Origin: an uncultured Peptococcaceae bacterium
GTDB taxonomy: Bacteria; Bacillota; Peptococcia; Peptococcales; Peptococcaceae
Reading direction: 5' to 3'
Assembly (NCBI GenBank): GCA_937922955.1
Contig: CALAKO010000018.1
Span: 1-11,765, forward strand
Length of the DNA stretch: 11,765 nucleotides
Of this stretch, positions 1-5,647 are shown piece after piece. The translations under genes were made by a program, and so were the position numbers. The notes beneath the pieces were generated by a model. The model saw nothing but the letters and a program-made list of their open reading frames with translations, searched no databases and had not been told where the DNA came from. Position 1 is the stretch's first letter. Each line of letters opens with the position of its first letter.

Positions 1-4
1 TGAG

Positions 5-45
5 AAAACCCTATTTTGGCAAAAATGCCAAGATAGGGTTTATCT
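5..45. terminator. Long hairpin, probable bidirectional terminator at left edge
   Basis: Arms 6-14 and 33-41 (AAACCCTAT/ATAGGGTTT) continue into 16-21 and 26-31 (TTGGCA/TGCCAA) around an AAAA loop. That gives a stem of about 16 bp. The one imperfect pair (15/32) is a G-U wobble in plus-strand RNA and a C-A mismatch in minus-strand RNA. Short T-rich tails occur on both sides: GGGTTTTCTC when read on the minus strand and GGGTTTAT on the plus strand. It lies 52 bases past the stop of the minus-strand tatD-like gene. It probably ends that operon and may also end an unseen plus-strand gene to the left. The lack of a long T-tract lowers certainty. Confidence 0.6.
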
Positions 46-53
46 ACAGTCTG

Positions 54-78
54 AGCCTTCGTCAAACAGACGAAGGCT
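54..78. terminator. Second hairpin downstream of the thiamine operon
   Basis: AGCCTTCGTC (54-63) and GACGAAGGCT (69-78) form a perfect 10-bp stem with a 5-base loop, 15 bases past the tatD-like stop codon at 93-95. There is only a TTT tail in the plus direction and none in the minus direction. Alone it is a weak intrinsic terminator, but it may stabilise the 3' end or act together with the hairpin at 5-45. Confidence 0.45.
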
Positions 79-92
79 TTGAGCGGAACACG

Positions 93-812
93 TTAATGAA
101 TGTTACCTATATTAATAAAATGCAGCAGGTTGTCCGCTGCCAGCTGCTGCACGGCGGCTGGCCGACTGCCGCGCAGGGCGGCGATGTCGGCGGCAATGCG
201 CGCCAGGGCCTGAAGGTAGTCGACGCGCTCCTCGCCGCTGGCCCAGCGCACGGCGTCAATGCCATCGGTTTCAATGAGCAGGCGATCGTCGGGCGTTTGC
301 GCCGCCACGGCGGCCACGGCCGGGTCCAGGCTCGGAAAAGGGCCGACGCTCATGTAGCAGCCCAGGGCCAGGTAGTCGTCGAGGTGGTCGCGGCAGGAAT
401 ACCAGTGCACGTGGTAGGTGTTGGGGTAGTGACGAATCATCGCCAGCACCTCTCCCTCCTGACCTTTGGTATGGAGCACCACCGGACGCTGCCGCTCGCA
501 GGCAAAGGCAAGCTGACGCTCAAAAAGCTGGCGCTGCAGGGCTGGGTCGCTGCTGCACCAAACGCTGTCGAGGCCGATTTCGCCAATGACAGTGGCCTGT
601 TCCAGCCAGGGCCGCATGGTGTCCCAGCTGTCGACGGCGACGTACCAGGGATGAATGCCGCAGGAGGTGTGCACATAATCGAAGCGTTCGGCAAGCGCCG
701 CGGCGCAGCGGCATTCCTCAGGCGCGGCGCAGCTGAACACGGTGCGCACCGGTGCGTCAGCCAACAGACGCTCGGCAAAATCGGAAAGATGGCTGTGGGC
801 GTCACTGAGCAT
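93..812 (-). CDS. TatD-family metal-dependent hydrolase in the thiamine operon
   Basis: A 239-aa TIM-barrel hydrolase of the TatD type (amidohydrolase superfamily), slightly shorter than the usual 255-265 aa. The metal-site signatures are visible in order: HxH at H6/H8 (DAHSH), GIHPW at 52-56, GEIGLD at 77-82 with metal ligand E78, H114 (VVLHT), H136 (HWYSC, where relatives have HCFSG) and ETD at 181-183 with D183. All expected ligands are therefore present although surrounding residues are divergent. The ATG is preceded by GAGGGAGG at about 9 bases. The start lies inside the end of the ATPase gene (11-bp overlap, 802-812), so translation is probably coupled. Known TatD proteins are 3'-5' DNA exonucleases or have uncertain substrates. 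As the last gene of a TPP-riboswitch operon, this one may instead hydrolyse a thiamine-related compound, which is inference. Family assignment is sure; substrate is unknown. Confidence 0.9.
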   Translation of the reverse strand: MLSDAHSHLSDFAERLLADAPVRTVFSCAAPEECRCAAALAERFDYVHTSCGIHPWYVAVDSWDTMRPWLEQATVIGEIGLDSVWCSSDPALQRQLFERQLAFACERQRPVVLHTKGQEGEVLAMIRHYPNTYHVHWYSCRDHLDDYLALGCYMSVGPFPSLDPAVAAVAAQTPDDRLLIETDGIDAVRWASGEERVDYLQALARIAADIAALRGSRPAAVQQLAADNLLHFINIGNIH

Positions 813-1545
813 GGTGGTTGGCCTCCCTCAGCAGCTTGTAGATGTCGGTGCGGAGCGCGCCCTGGGCGTAGAGCCATTCGCGGCTGCGCGGCTGCTCGGT
901 GAGAACGATTTCTTTTTTGATGGACGCTGGCCGACCATTGAGGATGAGAATTTTGTCGGACAGGTAAATGGCTTCGTCGATGTCGTGGGTCACAAGCAGG
1001 GTGGTTTTGCCGAGCTGGCTGCGCATGGTGGCGAGCCAGTCCTGCATGTCGCTGCGAGTGATGACGTCGAGAGCGCCAAAGGGCTCATCCAGAAGCAGGA
1101 TGTCGGCGTGGCAGAGCGCAGTGCGCAAGAAGGCCGCGCGCTGGCGCATGCCGCCGGAAAGCTCGTCGGGGTAGGCGTTTTCATAGCCTTGAAGGCCAAA
1201 GACCGGAAACAGGGCGCGGGCTTTTTCCTGCGCCTGGGCTTTCTGCTTGTGGATGGTGCCGTAGAGACAAACGTTGTCCATGATGGTTTTCCACGGCAGG
1301 AGCAGGTCTTCCTGTGGCATGTAGGCGAAGTGTTCACCAGGCTGGCTCAGAGGCTGGTCGTCCACGGTGACGCTGCCGCTCTCCGGCGCAACGACACCGG
1401 CGAGAATGTTGAGAATGGTGCTTTTGCCGCAGCCGCTGGGGCCGAGAATGCTGACGAACTCGCCTTCCTCGACACCAAAGGAAACGTTCGAGAGAATGGG
1501 CTGGCCGTCAAAGGAGGCCGACAGCCCGTCGATGTGTAGCTTCAT
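802..1545 (-). CDS. thiZ: Thiamine-precursor ABC transporter ATPase (ThiZ-like)
   Basis: Nucleotide-binding subunit, about 247 aa, of an ABC importer of the nitrate/sulfonate/taurine-like group (SsuB/TauB/ThiZ), acting at the inner face of the membrane. Counting from the ATG at 1545, it shows Walker A GPSGCGKST (35-43), Q-loop Q78, signature LSGGMRQR (129-136), Walker B ILLLDEP (149-155), GALD (157-160) and the switch histidine H187. A reading frame continues three codons up to a GTG at 1554. AGGTG sits 6 bases before the ATG and badly for the GTG, so 1545 is the better start. It lies 21 bases downstream of the binding-protein gene and overlaps the tatD-like gene by 11 bp. Assignment to thiamine-precursor uptake rests on the riboswitch and the NMT1-type binding protein. 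By sequence alone it could serve other small organic substrates. Confidence 0.9.
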   Translation of the reverse strand: MKLHIDGLSASFDGQPILSNVSFGVEEGEFVSILGPSGCGKSTILNILAGVVAPESGSVTVDDQPLSQPGEHFAYMPQEDLLLPWKTIMDNVCLYGTIHKQKAQAQEKARALFPVFGLQGYENAYPDELSGGMRQRAAFLRTALCHADILLLDEPFGALDVITRSDMQDWLATMRSQLGKTTLLVTHDIDEAIYLSDKILILNGRPASIKKEIVLTEQPRSREWLYAQGALRTDIYKLLREANHHAQ

Positions 1546-1566
1546 GGTTTTCACCTGATCTCTGTG

Positions 1567-2580
1567 TTACGCCTGAATGAACTGGTTGGTGTACTGATCG
1601 CTGGCTGGAATGCTTTTTTCGATGAGACCGTTTTCAAGCATGAATTCGGTGTAGCCATCCCAAACGCTGTCTTTCATGACGCCCCAGGATTCGGCATCCT
1701 TGGCGTATTCCTGAGAGAGGTATTCCTGGCTCTTTTTCAGGAAGTCAAGGTCGTATTCCGGCACATAGGTGGACAGGATTTCTGCGGATTCGTCTGGATT
1801 GTCGATGGCGTATTCATAGCCTTTCTTCACAGCGTTGATGAAGGCCTGAACGGTTTCCGGGTCGTTTTCGATCATGTCGTTGTTGGTGATGATGAGCGGG
1901 GTGTAATAGTCGAGGCGTTCATCGAGGGAGTTGAGCGGAATGTAGTTGAAGCTCATGCCTTCCATTTCAGCCTGGGTGAGCGCCCAGCCTTTGAATTCCC
2001 AGATGAGGTCGATGCCATTGTTGAGCTGAGCCACGCCGCTGCCATCGGCACCCACCATGGTGAGGGTGGATGGGTCGGCACCGGCAGCGTTCATAACGGC
2101 CTTGATGACGGCTTCTTCACTTGGGGACTGCCAGCCAGCGTAGGTCTTGCCTTCAAAGTCGGCTGGGGATTCGATGCCGGAATCTTCCAGGGCCGCAAAG
2201 CCGGAGGTGTTGTGCTGAATGATGGTGGCAATGGCTTTGATTGGCATTGGTTCTTCAGCAGCGAGGGCGTAGGTCACGTCTTCCTGGTAGCTGACACCGA
2301 ACTGCCCTTTGCCAGCAGCCACGAGAGCAGCGGAGGTGTTGTTGTCGCCTGGCTCGATGATGTTGACCTTGAGGCCTTCTTCTTCAAAGTAGCCTTTTTC
2401 CTGAGCCACATAGATGCCGGTGTGGTTGGTGTTTGGTACATAGTCTAAAACGAGGGTGACTTCTTTGAGGCCGCTTTCATCGGCAGCACTCGTGGCGCTC
2501 GTGGTGTCGCCGCCGCTTTGGCAGCCAGTGATGCCCAGTACAAGGGCACCGATGAGGGCGATGGATAATAATTTTTTCAT
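1567..2580 (-). CDS. thiY: NMT1/THI5-family substrate-binding lipoprotein (ThiY-like)
   Basis: Extracytoplasmic solute-binding protein, 337 aa. It has a lipoprotein signal: MKKLL, a hydrophobic stretch and lipobox ITGC, with C20 as the predicted lipidated residue. A Ser/Thr/Gly-rich linker to about residue 37 follows, then a periplasmic-binding fold starting LVLDYVPNTNHTG, typical of the NMT1/THI5 group that binds pyrimidine thiamine precursors. Other family-like segments are YVAQEKGYFEEEGL and a FGVSYQED region. In Bacillus halodurans, ThiY binds formylaminopyrimidine; whether this protein does so is inference. The ATG follows AAAGGAG at a normal distance and overlaps the permease stop by 4 bp (ATGA, 2577-2580), indicating coupled translation. 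Confidence 0.9.
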   Translation of the reverse strand: MKKLLSIALIGALVLGITGCQSGGDTTSATSAADESGLKEVTLVLDYVPNTNHTGIYVAQEKGYFEEEGLKVNIIEPGDNNTSAALVAAGKGQFGVSYQEDVTYALAAEEPMPIKAIATIIQHNTSGFAALEDSGIESPADFEGKTYAGWQSPSEEAVIKAVMNAAGADPSTLTMVGADGSGVAQLNNGIDLIWEFKGWALTQAEMEGMSFNYIPLNSLDERLDYYTPLIITNNDMIENDPETVQAFINAVKKGYEYAIDNPDESAEILSTYVPEYDLDFLKKSQEYLSQEYAKDAESWGVMKDSVWDGYTEFMLENGLIEKSIPASDQYTNQFIQA

Positions 2581-3344
2581 TGTTCTTCTCTCCTTTGTTT
2601 TTGTTTGCTATGGGGACAAAGCCAGTGTTTGGCGAGGCTGACGCAGCCGTTCAAAAGCAGGCTGATGATGACGACGACCACGACGGTGGCAAAGACTTTG
2701 TCGAGCATGTAGCCGTTTTTGACGCGCAGCATGTAGTAGCCAAGGCCGGCGGACGAGGAAATCCACTCGCCGACGATGGCCCCGCCGACGCAATAGGTGG
2801 CGGCAACTTTGAGGCCGGAAAACAGGCTTGGCGCGGCGGCAGGAATTTTGACCATGGTGTAAATCTGCCGCGTGGACGCCTGAAAGCTTTTCAGCAGGTT
2901 GATCTGTTTTTGACTGACCTGCGCCAAACCGTCGGCGAAAGAAATGGTGATTGGGAAATAGCACATAAAGATGACGATGAGCACCTTTGGCGCCATGCCA
3001 AACCCCAGCCAAATGCTGAACAGCGGCGCCAGCACCATGACCGGCACGGTCTGGGTCACCACCAGGTGTGGGTAGACACTGTGACGGAAGGTGCGCGAGC
3101 GGTCCATGAGAATGGCCGTGACCATGCCCAGCACCAGTGCGATCAAAAGCCCCAGCACCGCTTCCTCGAGGGTGACGACGGTGTGCATGAGCAGCTCGGA
3201 ACGATTGGCGATCATGGCGGCGACGATTTTTGACGGTGCCGGCAAGAGATAGAGCGGCACATCAAAGATGCGTACGCAGGCTTCCCAGATGGCGATGACG
3301 ACGAGCGCCACAAGGACGGGCGTCGCCCATTCTTTTTTCTTCAC
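2577..3344 (-). CDS. thiX: Thiamine-precursor ABC transporter permease (ThiX-like)
   Basis: Membrane subunit, about 255 aa, with six hydrophobic segments. The first begins WATPVLVALVV near residue 6. The coupling (EAA-like) loop near the C-terminal third reads GEWISSSAGLGYYM, as in SsuC/TauC/ThiX permeases (BPD_transp_1 domain). I set the start at the GTG at 3342-3344 because a near-perfect AGGAGGTG (3353-3360) lies 8 bases upstream. The open frame runs on to 3413, but that extension lies inside the riboswitch and its terminator stem and would encode no family sequence. It is the first gene of the operon, about 25 bases after the terminator T-tract, so it is directly exposed to riboswitch control. 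It should pair with the ThiY-like and ThiZ-like proteins encoded next. Confidence 0.9.
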   Translation of the reverse strand: MKKKEWATPVLVALVVIAIWEACVRIFDVPLYLLPAPSKIVAAMIANRSELLMHTVVTLEEAVLGLLIALVLGMVTAILMDRSRTFRHSVYPHLVVTQTVPVMVLAPLFSIWLGFGMAPKVLIVIFMCYFPITISFADGLAQVSQKQINLLKSFQASTRQIYTMVKIPAAAPSLFSGLKVAATYCVGGAIVGEWISSSAGLGYYMLRVKNGYMLDKVFATVVVVVIISLLLNGCVSLAKHWLCPHSKQKQRREEQ

Positions 3345-3368
3345 AGGATATGCACCTCCTTTACACAG

Positions 3369-3402
3369 AAAAAGCCGCCTCATATTTGCAATATGACGCG
3401 GC
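3369..3402 (-). terminator. Intrinsic terminator of the TPP riboswitch expression platform
   Basis: Read on the minus strand, GCCGC-G-TCATAT pairs with ATATGA-G-GCGGC. The only flaw is one G-G mismatch, the loop is 5 bases, and TTTTT (3369-3373) follows directly. It lies between the aptamer and the ribosome binding site of the first gene, the standard position for a TPP-triggered premature terminator. I did not find a convincing antiterminator pairing by eye. Confidence 0.85.
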
Positions 3403-3411
3403 ATGGATGAC

Positions 3412-3502
3412 AACTATGATCCCTACAACGGCATGATCCGACAGGTTCAATGGGTCGAAGCGCCAGCGCTTCCTCTCAGGTCCTTACGGCCCTCCCCGCT
3501 TT
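3412..3502 (-). ncRNA. TPP riboswitch (THI-box aptamer)
   Basis: The minus strand carries the conserved THI-box elements in order. These are a GGGGAGGGCC 5' side, CTGAGAGG (3472-3479), a variable P3a stem GAAGCG/CGCTTC with loop CTGG, ACCCATTGAACCTG, a short CGG/CCG stem, and GTAGGGA (3419-3425). ACCC can pair with the 5' GGGG as P2, and the CTGAGA and GAACCTG blocks match the known TPP-binding core. The transcription start predicted from the promoter falls just before it, and a terminator follows. Binding of TPP should favour termination and shut off the ThiXYZ-TatD operon. The exact ends are approximate because the P1 stem is weak by eye. Confidence 0.93.
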
Positions 3503-3510
3503 ACTTTCTC

Positions 3511-3539
3511 AGTATACAGCGACGAACCAACGCCGTCAA
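3511..3539 (-). promoter_or_regulatory. Sigma-A type promoter of the thiamine-precursor operon
   Basis: On the minus strand a -35 TTGACG (3534-3539) and a -10 TATACT (3511-3516) are separated by exactly 17 bases, each one base off consensus. Transcription would start near 3504, at the 5' edge of the TPP aptamer. It lies just past the terminator of the upstream symporter operon, so the thiamine operon is an independent unit. Confidence 0.85.
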
Positions 3540-3564
3540 CACTTTCCCCCTCGGCTGAAAATAG

Positions 3565-3594
3565 AAAAACACCGTGCCGGACGGGCACGGTGTT
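3565..3594 (-). terminator. Intrinsic terminator of the symporter operon
   Basis: AACACCGTGCC (3568-3578) and GGCACGGTGTT (3584-3594) form a perfect 11-bp GC-rich stem with a 5-base loop. Read on the minus strand it is followed by TTTTTCTATTTTC. It begins about 10 bases past the stop of the 220-aa membrane protein gene. Confidence 0.9.
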
Positions 3595-3604
3595 GGGTGA
3601 ACGT

Positions 3605-4267
3605 TCAGAGTCTGCCGCTGAATTTCCAGAGCACAAGCAGCACCAGCGCGACAACAAGCAGAAGGATGGATGGCGCCGTGATGACAACGGGTACGTCGGC
3701 AAAAACGGCGACGAGCAGCGCCGCAAAGGCAATGATGAAAAGGAAGCCGACAACCTGCATACGGCGGCGTGCTTTTCGCAGGTCGTTGTAGTCGGCCTTC
3801 TTGTCGCCCATGACGAAGAAGCGCGTTCCTGCAAGCACGGCGATGAAGCAAACCACATGGCCGATGTTGAGCGCGGTGGTGATGCTCATGAGCGCCGTGC
3901 CAGCGATGAGGCCACGGATGAGACTGTAAGCGCTGAACGCAAGCAGCACCATGGCGCAGATGGCAATGCCGCCCATGAGCGCACCAATGTGGCGCTGCTG
4001 ACGCACTTCCTCACCAATTTCAGCGATGACGCGCTGCGTGTAAGCGTCAACGTCACCAATGTACGCGGCGACGCTGCCGCCATTTTTCACTTCGTCGGTG
4101 AGCTGTTCGATGATGTTAAGCTGGATGATCAGCGATTGTTCGGGCATCAGACGAGCCTGGTCCACACGTTGGAGGACATCACGCACAAGGGCTTTGTCTT
4201 CCTTGTTCAGGAGCGCAAAAAGCGTTTTCGCCTGTTCGTACTGTTCGATTTCCAATTGAACGGACAT
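3605..4267 (-). CDS. Four-helix membrane protein of unknown function, linked to symporters
   Basis: A 220-aa protein with a charged, largely helical N-terminal half (about 1-92, rich in Glu, Gln, Lys and Asp). Hydrophobic segments follow at about 94-116, 130-150, 172-190 and 196-214. A strongly basic loop at 163-169 (LRKARRR) suggests a cytoplasmic turn between helices 2 and 3. The layout is reminiscent of small DUF1129/DUF1048-like membrane proteins, but I cannot assign a family. The ATG has AAAGGTG at 7 bases. It starts 21 bases after the second symporter gene and ends at a terminator, so it is the last gene of a three-gene operon. It could be an accessory or regulatory partner of the transporters, or simply co-transcribed. 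No catalytic motif is visible. Confidence 0.8.
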   Translation of the reverse strand: MSVQLEIEQYEQAKTLFALLNKEDKALVRDVLQRVDQARLMPEQSLIIQLNIIEQLTDEVKNGGSVAAYIGDVDAYTQRVIAEIGEEVRQQRHIGALMGGIAICAMVLLAFSAYSLIRGLIAGTALMSITTALNIGHVVCFIAVLAGTRFFVMGDKKADYNDLRKARRRMQVVGFLFIIAFAALLVAVFADVPVVITAPSILLLVVALVLLVLWKFSGRL

Positions 4268-4288
4268 GTGTTTTCACCTTTCTTTTGC

Positions 4289-5611
4289 TTAGCCAATGCC
4301 GCCAAAGACGACACCAAGAACGATGACAATAATGGTGACGCCGCAGTAAACGTATTTACCGACGCCTTCAATGAAATTCCCCCACTTGCGGCTGCTGCCG
4401 GTTTCAATTTGCTTGGCCGCAAAACCTTTGCCGCAAACCCAGAAGAACATAATCCCAGCCAACAGAGCACCAACCGGCATGATGTAGATGGTGAAGATGT
4501 CCATCCAGGCGCTGACGGTGTCGCCGTTTTCAAGGAAAACACCGACGAGCAGGCCAAGGCCGAAAACAACCAGGCAGGACTGTATGCGGCTGAGGCCAAA
4601 CAGATCCTGCAGCGCTTCGATTGGGGTTTCGTAGAGGTTCACCAGCGAGGTGATGCCTGCGAAGAACACGGCCAGGAAGAACACGATGGCCAGAAGCTGT
4701 GCGTATGGCAGCTGAGCGAAAATGGATGGCAGCACGATGAAGATGAGCGGTGGGCCGCTCTGTGGGTCCACACCAAACGCAAACACCGCTGGCAGAATGG
4801 TCATGGCAACGAGAATGGATGCAACCAGCTCGAAGAAGGAAACCATGAAGCCAGAGAACACAATGTCGGTGTCGCTCTTGAGGTAACTGCCGTAGACGAT
4901 GGTGCCGCAGCCAGCCAAGGACAGTGAGAAAAATGCCTGACCGAGAGCATACATCCAGGTTTTTGGGTTGGCCAGCGCGGACCAATCCGGATTGAACAGG
5001 AAATCGTAGCCGGCTTCGGAGCCTGGGATGGTGGAAACAAAGATCGCCAGGCCTACAAACAGAAAGAAGAACAACGGCATGACGATTTTGTTGGCACGTT
5101 CAATGCCAGAAGAAATGCCGGCGTTCATAACGATGAACGTGATCAGGATGGCGAGAATGTGCCAGCCAATGCTGCCAAAGTTGCCGGCAATTTCGCCGAA
5201 ATAGGCAGCAGCGTCGCTGTTGAACATGGTGCCGGAGAGCGCCCCAAACAGGAAACGCAGAATCCAGCCAACGATGACGGTGTAGCCAATGGCCACGCCG
5301 GTGGAGCCGATGAGCGGCAGCAATCCGAAGATGGCCCCCACTTTGCTGCCACGGCGTTCTGTGGCTTTGCGGAAGGCACCAACTGGGCCGGTGCGCATGG
5401 CGCGGCCGAAAGCCATTTCGCCCATAACGCCGCAGAAGCCAAGACCGATGACAAAGATCAGGAATGGAACAAGGAACGCAAAGCCGCCATATTGGCCGAC
5501 GCGGTACGGAAAGAGCCAAATGCAGCCCATGCCGACAGCGGAACCAATGCAGGACATAATAAAACCGAAGCGGCTGCGAAAGGTATCACGAGAATGGGTA
5601 TTTTTTGCCAA
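4289..5611 (-). CDS. Na+-dependent transporter, SNF (SLC6-like) family, copy A
   Basis: A 440-aa inner-membrane symporter of the neurotransmitter:sodium symporter family, with 11-12 hydrophobic segments in the LeuT-like inverted-repeat arrangement. The TM1 motif is GSAVGMGC-IWLFPY (23-36), where LeuT has GNAVGLGN-FLRFP. TM6 has GQAFFSLSL (224-232), and TM8 has the Na2-site sequence AGITS (318-322). Compared from memory with LeuT, Na2 residues are kept, but N27 is Cys30, R30 is Leu33, T254 is Ser229, N286 is Glu261 and E290 is Ser265. The start is TTG at 5609-5611, preceded by GAGGTG at 7 bases; no better start exists nearby. It lies 36 bases downstream of copy B. Substrate is probably an amino acid or related amine, not determinable here. 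Confidence 0.9.
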   Translation of the reverse strand: MAKNTHSRDTFRSRFGFIMSCIGSAVGMGCIWLFPYRVGQYGGFAFLVPFLIFVIGLGFCGVMGEMAFGRAMRTGPVGAFRKATERRGSKVGAIFGLLPLIGSTGVAIGYTVIVGWILRFLFGALSGTMFNSDAAAYFGEIAGNFGSIGWHILAILITFIVMNAGISSGIERANKIVMPLFFFLFVGLAIFVSTIPGSEAGYDFLFNPDWSALANPKTWMYALGQAFFSLSLAGCGTIVYGSYLKSDTDIVFSGFMVSFFELVASILVAMTILPAVFAFGVDPQSGPPLIFIVLPSIFAQLPYAQLLAIVFFLAVFFAGITSLVNLYETPIEALQDLFGLSRIQSCLVVFGLGLLVGVFLENGDTVSAWMDIFTIYIMPVGALLAGIMFFWVCGKGFAAKQIETGSSRKWGNFIEGVGKYVYCGVTIIVIVLGVVFGGIG

Positions 5612-5647
5612 ATTGATTCACCTCTTTTTATTTTGACCGGGCCTGCA

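Noticed and set aside
96..1539. Plus-strand frames of 268 and 265 codons opposite the hydrolase and ATPase genes
   Set aside because: They lack domains and ribosome binding sites, and the minus strand encodes complete TatD and ABC ATPase motifs.
3345..3413. N-terminal extension of the permease frame to 3413
   Set aside because: It lies within the riboswitch tail and terminator hairpin, has no suitable ribosome binding site, and the GTG at 3344 has a near-perfect AGGAGGTG at the right distance.
3590..4927. Plus-strand open frame of 445 codons
   Set aside because: It is antisense to the four-helix protein and symporter copy A. Its translation is low-complexity, rich in His, Asp, Glu and Asn, with no family signature, as expected from reading hydrophobic genes backwards.
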